From the NCBI GenBank assembly GCA_951812305.1, contig CATOSB010000002.1:496001-560000 (forward strand): 64,000 nt of DNA. Direction: 5' to 3'. A program made the position numbers and the translations under genes. Origin of the DNA: an uncultured Paracoccaceae bacterium. GTDB taxonomy: Bacteria; Pseudomonadota; Alphaproteobacteria; Rhodobacterales; Rhodobacteraceae. This document shows positions 18,243-26,961 of the stretch, in pieces; the stretch's first letter is position 1; every line of letters starts with the position of its first letter. A model generated the notes under the pieces. That model saw only the letters and a list, made by a program, of their open reading frames with translations. It had not been told where the DNA came from and did no database searches.

Positions 18243-18800
18243 ATGCGCCTTATCAGCACGGCACTCCTCTACACCGCGCTCCTCTTCGGCGCAAACATGA
18301 GCGCCGCCGACCCGGCGCTGGAGGCATTGCGCGAAGGCAGCCTGAAAAAGCTGATCTTCCACAGCGAACCCAAAGCCGTGTCAGATGCTGTGTTCCTGCA
18401 TGAAGACGGCACCGAAATGACACTCGCCGACCTGAACGGGCACTATTCGCTGGTAAATTTCTGGGCCACATGGTGCGCCCCATGTCGCGAGGAAATGCCA
18501 GCCCTGAACGCATTGCAGACAGAACTTGGCGGAGAAAATTTTCAGGTCGTCACCGTCGCGACCGGGCGCAATCAACCGGCTGCCATCGACCGTTTCTTTG
18601 CCGAGGAAAAGATCGACGCCCTGCCCAAACACACCGATGCCAAACAGGCGCTGGCCCGCTCGATGGCCGTGCTCGGGCTGCCAATCAGCGTTTTGCTTGA
18701 CCCGAACGGTAATGAAATCGCCCGCCTACGCGGCGACGCGGAATGGTTTTCTGACAGCGCGCGCGCAATTGTGGCCGCATTGCTGGATGGTGGATCCTGA
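18243..18800 (+). CDS. tlpA: TlpA-like thiol:disulfide oxidoreductase
   Basis: A 185-residue exported thioredoxin-fold protein. An N-terminal hydrophobic segment ([19 protein letters not shown]) gives a signal peptide or anchor, and the redox motif WCAPC lies in [17 protein letters not shown] at about residue 80. The cis-Pro region is [10 protein letters not shown]. TlpA proteins reduce disulfides in the periplasm, often for cytochrome c or oxidase maturation; the partner is not evident here. The start is ATG 18243 after GTGAGGGAAAC. Confidence 0.9.
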   Translation: MRLISTALLYTALLFGANMSAADPALEALREGSLKKLIFHSEPKAVSDAVFLHEDGTEMTLADLNGHYSLVNFWATWCAPCREEMPALNALQTELGGENFQVVTVATGRNQPAAIDRFFAEEKIDALPKHTDAKQALARSMAVLGLPISVLLDPNGNEIARLRGDAEWFSDSARAIVAALLDGGS

Positions 18801-18998
18801 CACGATTGTCTGATCAAAGACGCCGTTCCGCCTTGTCTGGCTCAAACTTGGATCGCACACCAATCCCGGCGATACTTCATTGCATTCAAAGCGAAAAGTA
18901 ACGCCGTCGCAATTGTTCAGAATCGCGAAAGTTTGCATGGCTGGGTGATGTGATTGTTTCCAAATACCCGCGTCATTGCACCAAATTGCCCAACAAAT

Positions 18999-20598
18999 GT
19001 AACTCCCAAGCACCCCCCACGTTTGAGTGTTATTGTCAGTTTTATGGTGAGTCGAATTTGCCATTTTGCGCGTGTTTTTTTCTTTCTTGTCTGAATTCTG
19101 TGGCGCCGGGTTGATTTCTCTGAATCAGTGGTGGGATGGATCAGGTTGCCGCCCTTGAACAACTTCTCGCCACGGCTCTGCGTCGGATCGCTGAGCTTGA
19201 AGCTGCGTTGGCGAGCATGGCGGAAGAGATCACGGACCTGCGCCGACAGTTGGCCAAGAACAGCAGCAATAGCAGCAAGCCCCCTTCAAGTGATGGCCTG
19301 AAGAAGCCAGCCCCGCGCAGCCTGCGTGGCAAATCCGGAAAGAAAAGTGGCGGCCAAGTTGGCCACCGGGGCGACACCCTGCGCCAGACGTCAACACCCG
19401 ACTTTGTCGAACGGCATGAGGCGACGCATTGCAGCGCCTGTCAGAGCGCCCTGACGGCGGAGATGGTGAAAGGGATCGAGAAGCGTCAGGTGTTCGACTT
19501 GCCTGCGCCACGCCTGGAGGTCACCGAGCATCAGGCGGCGGTTTATTGTTGCGACCATTGTCGAGCCACGACGACGGCTGGCTTTCCCGATGGCGTGGCC
19601 GCGCATGTGCAATATGGCACGCGCATGCGGGCAGTGGCGGTCTATTGCAATGTTCAGCAGCTGATACCCGAGGATCGGGTCTGCCAGCTTATGCGCGACC
19701 TGTTTGGGGCCACCAGCTTGTGCGCGGCCAGCGTGACCAACTGGACGCGCGGCGCGGCAAATAAGATGGGTGTCGTGGTTGAACACATTCTCGCCCGGCT
19801 TGCCGAAGGCGGCGTTCGGCATCTGGACGAGACCGGACTTCGTGTTGCCGGCAAGCTGCACTGGCTGCACACGATCTGCGATACCGCCTTCACCCATTAC
19901 CGCATCAGCGCCAAACGCGGTGCTGTTCCAACCTTCCTGACCGGCGGGACGATCATTCATGATCACTGGAAACCCTACTACGCCCATATGAGCGGAGTGG
20001 ACGCCCACGCCCTCTGCGGGGCGCATCACTTGCGCGAACTCAAGGCCATCGAAGAGATCGAAAAAGAGCCTTGGGCGACGGAGATGAGCGCAGTGCTTCA
20101 TAGCGCCAATCAGCTCAGATGCGCGGCTCAGGATCAAGGCGAGACCGAACTCCCGGAACTGGTTCGCCAGGGTATAGTCACCAGATACATGGCGATCCTC
20201 GCCAAGGGGCTCGCCTTCCACGAACGCCGGCCCCCGCTGGCCAAAAGCCCCGGCACCCGCGGCCGAAAAGCCAGGCGGCCAGGCCACAACCTGCTCCTCC
20301 GCCTGCGTGACTACCGCGATGACGTTTTGCGATTCATCGCCGACTTCGCGGTCCCATTCACAAACAATCAGGCCGAACAGGACCTGCGCATGATGAAGCT
20401 GCGCATGAAAATCTCGGGCACCTTCCGCACCCTCGAGGGCGCGCGGGTCTTCGCCGACATCAGGTCCGTCATCTCGACGGCCAGAAAACACCGGTTCAAC
20501 ATCCTGGAAATCCTGACCCTGTCACCACCTCAGATCATCGCACGGCTCTGACGGAACAAAACCCCGCAACCCTATCGGACAGGGTGCTTGGGAGTTAC
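18999..20598 (+). mobile_element. IS66-family element (ISBst12-like, single ORF), copy 1
   Basis: A 1600-bp element with terminal inverted repeats starting GTAACTCCCAAGCACCC and ending GGGTGCTTGGGAGTTAC. The flanking octamers CAACAAAT and AAACAAAT differ at one base, consistent with the 8-bp target duplication of IS66. Only a tnpC-type transposase is present, as in the ISBst12 group. A second copy at 36604-38204 differs by one extra T (8 instead of 7) and by one codon. The insertion lies about 100 bp upstream of the RTX gene. Confidence 0.93.
19136..20551 (+). CDS. tnpC: IS66 transposase, copy 1
   Basis: 471 residues. It has an N-terminal helical leucine-rich region, a basic Ser/Lys stretch, a zinc-finger-like part (HCSACQSAL ... 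YCCDHCRA) at about residues 95-145, then the DDE catalytic domain. The acidic residues are seen in RHLDETGLRV, IIHDHWKPYY and NNQAEQDLRMMKLRMK. It appears intact. It differs from the second copy at one position, HERRPPLAKS here and HERQPPLAKS there. Confidence 0.93.
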   Translation: MDQVAALEQLLATALRRIAELEAALASMAEEITDLRRQLAKNSSNSSKPPSSDGLKKPAPRSLRGKSGKKSGGQVGHRGDTLRQTSTPDFVERHEATHCSACQSALTAEMVKGIEKRQVFDLPAPRLEVTEHQAAVYCCDHCRATTTAGFPDGVAAHVQYGTRMRAVAVYCNVQQLIPEDRVCQLMRDLFGATSLCAASVTNWTRGAANKMGVVVEHILARLAEGGVRHLDETGLRVAGKLHWLHTICDTAFTHYRISAKRGAVPTFLTGGTIIHDHWKPYYAHMSGVDAHALCGAHHLRELKAIEEIEKEPWATEMSAVLHSANQLRCAAQDQGETELPELVRQGIVTRYMAILAKGLAFHERRPPLAKSPGTRGRKARRPGHNLLLRLRDYRDDVLRFIADFAVPFTNNQAEQDLRMMKLRMKISGTFRTLEGARVFADIRSVISTARKHRFNILEILTLSPPQIIARL

Positions 20599-20704
20599 AA
20601 ACAAATTTGATAAAATCGCGCAGATTAACCATGAAGGACGGGCAAGGGTCGCATTTCACGAAAATTGAACGATGCGCTGTGGGGCGGCAAACTAGGGGAA
20701 CGAC

Positions 20705-21508
20705 ATGGGCGCCGTGTTTTCTTTACTGGGCCTTTTGGCTGTCAGCCTTGGGCTGGACGCATTTTCCGGGGACAAGGATCAGGGGTCGGAGGAATCGGAG
20801 AATTCCGACGAAGGGCTTGATCTTACCGGAACAGACGCTGCCGAAACGCTTGATGGGTCCGCTCTCAATGACATGATCTTTGGGGATTCCGGCGCCGACA
20901 GCATCGTTGGTGACGCTGGCGCCGACACGATTGATGGTGGCAGCGGAAATGATACAATCGAGGGCGGTGCCGGCGACGATGTCATTTATGGATATCTCGG
21001 CGTGCTGCCGGATGCGCCTGCTCTCGATGATTTCGGCAACCCAGTCAGTGTTGAACCGGCCATCGCCGAAGGTTTCGGCGCCGACAGCCTTGTCGGCGGC
21101 GAAGGCAACGACACCATCTACGGCACAACCGGCGCGATGTCAGCATCTGACCCTGACGACGCGCCTGACACCTTGGAAGGTGGCGACGGTGACGATGTGC
21201 TGTTCCTCGGCAACGGAGACATTGCAACCGGTGGTGCCGGTTCAGATGAATTCGCAGCCGGAACCTGGGTTGACCCGGGCACGCCTGCCGTCATTCAGGA
21301 CTTCAATGCCGCCGAAGACGCGCTTGTCGTCTATCATGACGAAGCTGTGCCAAGCGATACTGCACCCGTGGATCCGGTTGTCACCGTCTCGGTTGTTGGC
21401 GGCGACGCGGTGGTTCTGCTGGACGGTATGGCGGTGATGCAGGTCACCGGTGGTGCGACCAGCGTGACGGCGGATATGGTCCGTCTGGTTGGGGCCAGTC
21501 TGACTTAA
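20705..21508 (+). CDS. RTX-type calcium-binding protein
   Basis: 267 residues. The N-terminus is hydrophobic (VFSLLGLLAVSLGL), followed by an acidic linker and a block of glycine/aspartate nonapeptide repeats such as GGSGNDTIEGGAGDDVIYG and GGEGNDTIYG. These form calcium-binding beta-rolls in proteins exported by type I secretion. The C-terminal part is beta-rich (VVTVSVVGGDAVVLLDGMAV). No enzymatic domain is seen. No secretion genes adjoin it, so it probably uses a system elsewhere. Its TAA stop overlaps that of tag through the palindrome TTAA. Confidence 0.85.
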   Translation: MGAVFSLLGLLAVSLGLDAFSGDKDQGSEESENSDEGLDLTGTDAAETLDGSALNDMIFGDSGADSIVGDAGADTIDGGSGNDTIEGGAGDDVIYGYLGVLPDAPALDDFGNPVSVEPAIAEGFGADSLVGGEGNDTIYGTTGAMSASDPDDAPDTLEGGDGDDVLFLGNGDIATGGAGSDEFAAGTWVDPGTPAVIQDFNAAEDALVVYHDEAVPSDTAPVDPVVTVSVVGGDAVVLLDGMAVMQVTGGATSVTADMVRLVGASLT

Positions 21509-22077
21509 CACTCACGCAGTTCCGCATGGCGCGGGCACCCGACGATGTGATCGTTCACGAGCCCGCAAGCCTCCATCCATGCGTAAACAATTGTCGGGCC
21601 GCAAAAGCGGAAGCCCGCCTTTTTCAACGCCTTTGACAGTGCCTTTGATTCGGCTGTCTCCGCAGGCACCTGTGACATGGAGTCAAAATCGTTTTGCCGG
21701 GGCGCACCGCCAACAAAGCTCCAGCAAAATTCGCTGAAACCCTGATCAGCCTCAATCACCTGCCACGCCTTCGCATTGCCAATCGTGGCCTCGATCTTGC
21801 CGCGGTGGCGTACGATTCCCGCATCTTGCAACAGCCGTTCAACCTCCGGCTCACCCCATTGGGCAATCACGTTCGGATCGAAACCTTCAAACGCCGCACG
21901 AAAGTTATCTCGCTTTCTAAGGATTGTGATCCAGGCCAACCCTGCCTGAAATCCATCAAGGATCAACTTTTCCCAAAGCGCGCGGCTGTCCCATTCCGGC
22001 ACGCCCCATTCTTCATCATGATAAGCCACATAAAGCGGGTCATGCCCGCACCAATCGCACCGCTCGCTTCTCCCCAT
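21505..22077 (-). CDS. tag: DNA-3-methyladenine glycosylase I
   Basis: A 190-residue base-excision repair enzyme that removes 3-methyladenine from alkylated DNA. It begins MGRSERCDWCGHDPLYVAYH, with the zinc-binding Cys and His residues of Tag, and continues with HDEEWGVPEWDSRALWEKL, FQAGLAWITILRKR and the C-terminal FCGPTIVYAWMEACGLVNDH and CPRH zinc ligands. It is convergent with the RTX gene, with 4 bp of overlap. Confidence 0.96.
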   Translation of the reverse strand: MGRSERCDWCGHDPLYVAYHDEEWGVPEWDSRALWEKLILDGFQAGLAWITILRKRDNFRAAFEGFDPNVIAQWGEPEVERLLQDAGIVRHRGKIEATIGNAKAWQVIEADQGFSEFCWSFVGGAPRQNDFDSMSQVPAETAESKALSKALKKAGFRFCGPTIVYAWMEACGLVNDHIVGCPRHAELREC

Positions 22078-22188
22078 CTGGTACCCCGGATTTTTGCTAT
22101 TGATTCAAATTAGAACAAAACCAGAATATTTACGAATTCTTCACCGATTGCGAGGCATTTTTTGCAGCGTCACCGCCAAGGGCCCAAT

Positions 22189-23028
22189 ATGCAGAAACAA
22201 GCCGCCTTCAGCAGGGCATCAAAGCCGCGCCGTTCCAACCCATTGGATGAGGCGGTCACGCAGCGCGACAAGAATGTGCTGGACATGGTGCGCCGGGCTA
22301 TCCGCAAGAAGAACGTTCTTCTGGCCTTTCAACCTGTCATGCAGACATCGCAATTTGAACGGCCCGCATTTTATGAAGGTCTGGTTCGGGTTCTTGACGC
22401 CAATGGCCGCGTAATCCCGGCGCGGCAATTCATAGAAGAAATCGAGGATACAGAAATCGGACGCCAGATTGACTGTTTGGCGCTGCAGTTCGGGCTGGAA
22501 CATCTGGCCAAGGTGCCGGGCCTGAGGCTTTCGATCAACATGTCTGCGCGGTCCATCGGCTATGGGCGCTGGATGGAAACACTGCAACGCGGACTTCTGC
22601 TCGGCCCGACAATTGCAGAGCGGTTGATTCTTGAAATCACCGAATCCTCGGCGATGTTGATGCCCGACGTCACATCCGCCTTCATGGATGAACTGCAGCA
22701 CAAGGGGATTACATTCGCGCTGGACGACTTTGGGTCTGGATACACGTCTTTCCGGTATTTGCGCGATTTCTATTTCGACCTGATCAAGATTGACGGACAT
22801 TTTATCCGCGACATCCACAAGTCGCCCGACAACCAGATACTGGTTCAGGCGCTGGTATCGATCGCGCGCCATTTCGATATGTTTTCTGTCGCTGAATATG
22901 TGGAAACCCGCGAAGACGCGGAATTTCTATGCAACGCAGGAATAGACTGTCTTCAGGGCTATTACTTTGGCGCACCGTCGATCAATCCCGGCTGGCTGAA
23001 TGCCGCCGAACAACGGCACGCTGGCTGA
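22189..23028 (+). CDS. EAL-domain protein, putative c-di-GMP phosphodiesterase
   Basis: 279 residues from the ATG at 22189, preceded by AAGGG; an in-frame start at 22162 is less likely. A single EAL domain covers almost the whole protein. The signature is EGL (YEGLVRVLD), and metal- and substrate-binding residues appear in SINMSARS, LILEITESSA, LDDFGSGYTSFRYL, LIKIDGHFI and VAEYVE. Most catalytic positions seem kept, so hydrolysis of cyclic di-GMP is plausible. No sensor or membrane domain is present. It may share a region with phaA but has no obvious link to it. Confidence 0.88.
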   Translation: MQKQAAFSRASKPRRSNPLDEAVTQRDKNVLDMVRRAIRKKNVLLAFQPVMQTSQFERPAFYEGLVRVLDANGRVIPARQFIEEIEDTEIGRQIDCLALQFGLEHLAKVPGLRLSINMSARSIGYGRWMETLQRGLLLGPTIAERLILEITESSAMLMPDVTSAFMDELQHKGITFALDDFGSGYTSFRYLRDFYFDLIKIDGHFIRDIHKSPDNQILVQALVSIARHFDMFSVAEYVETREDAEFLCNAGIDCLQGYYFGAPSINPGWLNAAEQRHAG

Positions 23029-23045
23029 GACCATCTGTCCATTGC

Positions 23046-23064
23046 AATGCTGCGACGCAGCATT
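23046..23064. promoter_or_regulatory. Perfect palindrome, candidate PhaR operator of phaA
   Basis: AATGCTGCGACGCAGCATT is a perfect inverted repeat 96 bp before phaA. It contains CTGC-N3-GCAG, which matches the kind of site I recall for the polyhydroxyalkanoate regulator PhaR in Rhodobacter and Paracoccus. The assignment rests on the match and on the downstream gene. Confidence 0.55.
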
Positions 23065-23160
23065 TATCACAAGCCCAAGAGAATAGGCAAACCGCATCTG
23101 TGACGGATCAGCGGGACGATCTGGTTATGGGATCGGACCGCATTAGGAGAGGAATTCATC

Positions 23161-24339
23161 ATGACCCAAGTTGTAATCGCATCGGCCGCACGAACGGCTG
23201 TCGGCAGTTTCAGTGGCTCGTTTGCCAACACGCCCGCCCATGATCTGGGCGCGACCGTTCTGGACGCCATCGTCGAACGCGCAGGTATCGAAAAATCCGA
23301 CGTGTCCGAAACCATCCTCGGCCAGGTTCTTACCGGCGGTCAGGGACAGAACCCGGCCCGTCAGGCGCATGTCAACGCGGGCCTGCCGATTGAAAGCGCC
23401 GCCTGGGGCATCAATCAGGTTTGTGGCTCCGGCTTGCGGGCGGTGGCACTTGGTGCCCAGCACATTCAACTGGGCGACGCCGACATTGTTGCCGCCGGCG
23501 GTCAGGAAAACATGTCGATGAGCCCCCATGTCGCCAACCTGCGGCAGGGTCACAAGATGGGCGACATGAAATACATCGACTCGATGATCAAGGATGGCCT
23601 TTGGGACGCGTTCAACGGCTATCACATGGGTCAAACGGCGGAAAACGTTGCAGAGCAATGGCAGATCAGCCGCGATGCACAGGACGAATTCGCCGTCGCG
23701 TCGCAAAACAAGGCCGAGGCCGCGCAAAAGGCGGGCAAGTTCGCCGATGAGATCGTCGCCCATGTGGTGCCGAACCGCAAAGGCGACATCACCGTTGATG
23801 CCGATGAATACATTCGCCACGGCGCGACGATGGAAGCCATGCAGAAGTTGCGCCCAGCCTTCGTGCGCGACGGTGGCACGGTGACAGCGGCCAATGCTTC
23901 GGGCATCAATGATGGCGCGGCTGCGGTTCTGCTGATGAGCGCCGATAACGCCGAAAAGCGTGGACTGGAGCCGCTGGCTCGGATCGTTTCCTACGCCACC
24001 GCAGGTCTGGACCCGTCGATCATGGGCGTCGGCCCGATCCATGCCAGCCGCAAGGCGCTCGACAAGGCCGGTTGGTCGGTTGGCGATCTGGATCTGGTTG
24101 AAGCCAACGAAGCCTTTGCCGCGCAAGCCTGCGCCGTGAACAAGGACATGGGCTGGGACCCGGAAATCGTGAACGTCAATGGCGGCGCGATTGCCATCGG
24201 CCACCCGATCGGCGCATCCGGCTGCCGGGTTCTGAACACGCTGTTGTTCGAGATGAAGCGCCGCGACGCCAAGAAAGGCCTCGCCACGCTGTGCATCGGC
24301 GGTGGAATGGGCGTCGCGATGTGCGTCGAGCGCCCGTAA
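23161..24339 (+). CDS. phaA: Acetyl-CoA C-acetyltransferase (beta-ketothiolase)
   Basis: A 392-residue biosynthetic thiolase condensing two acetyl-CoA to acetoacetyl-CoA, the first step of polyhydroxybutyrate synthesis. The nucleophilic Cys88 lies in [14 protein letters not shown], the catalytic His in [19 protein letters not shown], and the second Cys in [13 protein letters not shown]. It starts at ATG 23161, preceded by TAGGAGAGG. phaB lies 1.5 kb further on the same strand, but an IS4-family element now separates the pair. Confidence 0.96.
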   Translation: MTQVVIASAARTAVGSFSGSFANTPAHDLGATVLDAIVERAGIEKSDVSETILGQVLTGGQGQNPARQAHVNAGLPIESAAWGINQVCGSGLRAVALGAQHIQLGDADIVAAGGQENMSMSPHVANLRQGHKMGDMKYIDSMIKDGLWDAFNGYHMGQTAENVAEQWQISRDAQDEFAVASQNKAEAAQKAGKFADEIVAHVVPNRKGDITVDADEYIRHGATMEAMQKLRPAFVRDGGTVTAANASGINDGAAAVLLMSADNAEKRGLEPLARIVSYATAGLDPSIMGVGPIHASRKALDKAGWSVGDLDLVEANEAFAAQACAVNKDMGWDPEIVNVNGGAIAIGHPIGASGCRVLNTLLFEMKRRDAKKGLATLCIGGGMGVAMCVERP

Positions 24340-24372
24340 CGAATTGAACCTCCCCCTGCCCCCCCTCCTCCC

Positions 24373-25780
24373 AGGCTATGACATTCACACATCTTGGTTG
24401 CCGTCAGTCAGCTTTTCTGATTCTCTTGTTGAAAAGGGAGGCAATGATGCAGCAAACGCTTGGGAACTTTGGGGATGCTCGCCTCGAAAAAGGGGGGCCT
24501 TGCTTCTGGATAGGCTGGTTGCAACAGGCGGTGACGGGGTTCGGGTCCGGCGGCTCGGGGGCACGCGGGCGGGCGAGATCCGGTTCACGCGGTTTCTACG
24601 CAATCCGGCTGTGACGCTAGAGGCAATGTGCGATGCGGCCTTTGTTCGGACCCGGGAGGCCTGCGAAGGGCGTGATATTCTGGCAGTGCAGGACACAACG
24701 GTAACGCGGTCGAGTGGCGGCGGTGGCGATTACCTGCATGCGATGATCGCGGTGGATGCGCGGGATGGCGCTGTCCCGGGGGCGCTGGATGCAACGTTTT
24801 GCGAGCGTGACACCGGCCAACGTGCGACCCGGCATGCGCGTGCCTTCGAAGACAAAGAAAGCCACCGCTGGCTGGCGGCCACCGAGCGTGCGGGCGAGAT
24901 CGCCGGGGCTGGGCGGATCACGATGGTGGCGGATCGCGAGGCCGATATTTTCGACCTGTTTGCGCGCAGGCCCCAAAATGTGGAGTTGATCGTTAGGGCC
25001 AATCACAACCGCACGCTTGAGGGCGGTGATAAGATAGCCGAATGGATTGCCGCCATGCCGAGGCTGGGCACGACCCTGCTTACTCTTCCCAAGAGCCCGG
25101 GGCGGGCCGCCCGCGACGCCAGGCTGTCGATCCGGTTTGGCCAGGCAACCATGAAGCCGCCGAAAAGATTGGAAAAAACGACATCTGCACCGGTCACTCT
25201 CACCTATATCGACCTGCGCGAGGAAACACCGCCTGACGGCGTCAAACCCGTACACTGGCGTTTGCTGACGAGCTACGACATCATCAATGTCACCGACGCT
25301 TTGGACGTCGCCGAGCGCTATGCCAAACGCTGGAGGATCGAGGAACTGTTCCGCACGATGAAGCGCAAAGGGTTCGACATCGAGGCCCTGCGCATCAACG
25401 ACACCGGTCCGCGCAATCGCCTGATCCTGGCCTGCATGATCGCCGCGACGGTTGTGATGCAGATGGTCGCCGAACGCGATGGCCGGTGCCTGCGTCCGCT
25501 GACCGATGCCTTCGATGCCGCCGATCAACCTCTGCTGGAGGCGCTCAGCGCAGACCTCGAGGGCAAGACAGACCGACAGAAAAACCCCCACCCCAAAGGC
25601 AGCCTCGCTTTCGCCTCGTGGGTCTGCGCAAGGTTGGGCGGCTGGGCCGGATACTATGGAAAACCAGGGCCTATTGTAATCCTGTCAGGTTGGACCGAGT
25701 TCCAATCCATCAAACACGGCGCGTATATCGCAGAGAGTATACATCACCGTGCATCGTGAGATGTGTGAATCTTATAGCCT
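24373..25780 (+). mobile_element. IS4-family element between phaA and phaB
   Basis: A 1408-bp element. Terminal inverted repeats are AGGCTATGACATTCACACATC on the left and the complement of AGATGTGTGAATCTTATAGCC on the right, with two mismatches over 22 bp. Outside them lie CCCCCCTCCTCCC on the left and AAGGAGGGTGGGG on the right. This suggests that it inserted into a C-rich/G-rich palindrome like the one at 29385-29480. No clear target duplication is visible. Its transposase faces the same way as phaA and phaB. Confidence 0.85.
24444..25759 (+). CDS. IS4-family transposase, frameshifted near its start
   Basis: The ATG at 24444 (after GGGAGGC) opens MMQQTLGNFGDARLEK, the usual N-terminus of such transposases, but that frame ends at 24614. 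The rest of the protein lies in the -1 frame; the two join smoothly (EK-RGALLLDRL) at a GAAAAAGGGGGGC run, 24486-24498. DDE residues are in LAVQDTTVT and MVADREADIFDLF, with the Y-R-E-K signature in YAKRWRIEELFRTMKRKG. It is either a disabled gene with a one-base homopolymer change or a case of frameshifting or slippage; sequence alone cannot decide. Confidence 0.8.
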
Positions 25781-25839
25781 ACAAGGAGGGTGGGGCCCGG
25801 AGTGAGGAAAACCAGACTTCTAATGAAAGGACATCAATT

Positions 25840-26562
25840 ATGGGACGTGTAGCCCTTGTAACCGGAGGCAGCCGCGGGATCGGCGAAGCCATTTCAAAAG
25901 AACTGAAGTCGCGCGGCTATGAGGTCGCCGCGACTTATGCCGGCAATGACGAGAAGGCCGCCGCCTTCACCGCCGAAACCGGCATCAAGACCTACAAGTG
26001 GAACGTCGCCGATTATGACGCCTCCAAGGCCGGTCTGGAACAGGTCGAGGCGGATCTTGGCCCGATCGAGGTCGTCGTCGCCAATGCTGGCATCACGCGG
26101 GACGCGCCGTTCCACCGCATGACGCCCGATCAGTGGAAAGAGGTCATCGACACCAACCTGACCGGCGTGTTCAACACCGTCCACCCGATCTGGCCAGGTA
26201 TGCGCGAGCGCAAGTTTGGCCGAGTGATCGTGATTTCCTCGATCAACGGCCAGAAAGGCCAGTTCGCGCAAGTGAACTATGCCGCCACCAAGGCAGGCGA
26301 TCTGGGCATCGTGAAATCGCTGGCTCAGGAAGGCGCGCGCGCAGGAATCACCGCCAACGCGGTCTGCCCGGGTTACATTGCGACCGAAATGGTCATGGCG
26401 GTGCCGGAAAAGGTGCGCGAGTCGATCATTGCGCAGATCCCGGCAGGCCGTCTGGGCGAGCCGGAAGAAATCGCACGCTGCGTGGCGTTTCTTGCATCCG
26501 ACGATGCAGGCTTTGTCAACGGTTCGACGATCTCTGCCAATGGTGCGCAGTTCTTCGTCTGA
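25840..26562 (+). CDS. phaB: Acetoacetyl-CoA reductase
   Basis: A 240-residue NADPH-dependent short-chain dehydrogenase reducing acetoacetyl-CoA to (R)-3-hydroxybutyryl-CoA for polyhydroxybutyrate. The cofactor motif VTGGSRGIGEAIS is at the N-terminus, NAG in VVVANAGITRDAPFH, and the catalytic Ser-Tyr-Lys in ISSINGQKGQFAQVNYAATKAG. The start is ATG 25840 with GAAAGG upstream; the frame is open further upstream without meaning. Since the IS4 element cut the phaAB unit, expression must come by read-through or from the IS. Confidence 0.95.
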   Translation: MGRVALVTGGSRGIGEAISKELKSRGYEVAATYAGNDEKAAAFTAETGIKTYKWNVADYDASKAGLEQVEADLGPIEVVVANAGITRDAPFHRMTPDQWKEVIDTNLTGVFNTVHPIWPGMRERKFGRVIVISSINGQKGQFAQVNYAATKAGDLGIVKSLAQEGARAGITANAVCPGYIATEMVMAVPEKVRESIIAQIPAGRLGEPEEIARCVAFLASDDAGFVNGSTISANGAQFFV

Positions 26563-26588
26563 CTTCCCTAAATATGCCAAGAAACGCA

Positions 26589-26622
26589 GAAGCGCAGCTT
26601 TCAAAAAGCGGCGCTTCGTTTT
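26589..26622 (+). terminator. Terminator of phaB
   Basis: Stem GAAGCGC / GCGCTTC with an inner GCTTT/AAAGC extension, followed by GTTTTG, 26 bp after the phaB stop. Confidence 0.8.
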
Positions 26623-26711
26623 GTTCAAAAGGCATGAGAGAGCGTGGCTCTGGTCCTCGCAAATGACGGACCAGATGGCCTGAAACGGTCATTTGCAAAT
26701 CAAGAGGCATG

Positions 26712-26875
26712 GCGCGCGATTGCCTGCCCGTGGGGTGGCGATGCAACCTTTGTGTTTGCCGGTTTATCTCGCCTGATCCGTAGAACCTGACCGTCGCACG
26801 CGGCCTCTCAAAATCGCCAGCCCGTGGGGACGGGCAGGCGATCGCGCGGCGGCCTAAAGGCCTTGATTCCGCGCG
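26712..26875 (+). repeat. Structured intergenic element family 1, copy A
   Basis: Left arm GCGCGCGATTGCCTGCCCGT (26712-26731) pairs with the right arm ACGGGCAGGCGATCGCGCGG; the inner stem is GGGTGGCGAT/ATCGCCAGCCC. The central part holds GCAACC and CTGATCCGTAGAAC. The right arm overlaps a second hairpin, CGCGCGG ... CCGCGCG, which encloses GGCC-TAAA-GGCC. The rest of this 399-bp gap holds only the phaB terminator and a GCAAATGAC ... GTCATTTGC inverted repeat at about 26658-26697. Confidence 0.87.
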
Positions 26876-26961
26876 AAGGGTACAAGCGCGCAACGTCCAC
26901 TTTCGGCCAAAACCCGCAAATCTGATCCTAGCCCGCTTTTTCTTACCCCCGGCCGGCTGGC

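Noticed and set aside
19391-20491. 366-residue minus-strand frame inside both IS66 copies (also 36997-38097)
   Set aside because: Antisense to the transposase, rich in residues typical of complementary GC-rich frames, with no ribosome site.
21505-21508. Shared TTAA stop of the RTX gene and tag as a regulatory feature
   Set aside because: Convergent stops overlapping in TTAA are common by chance; nothing else suggests regulation.
26712-26875. Retron-like msr/msd RNA as explanation of the structured elements
   Set aside because: Inverted arms and size are suggestive, but no reverse transcriptase gene lies near any of the four copies and copies are dispersed.
26712-26875. Simple MITE of a resident IS
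   Set aside because: The ends do not match the inverted repeats of the IS66, IS4 or IS630 elements in the window, and the paired changes in the arms argue for conserved structure. A MITE of an absent IS is not excluded.
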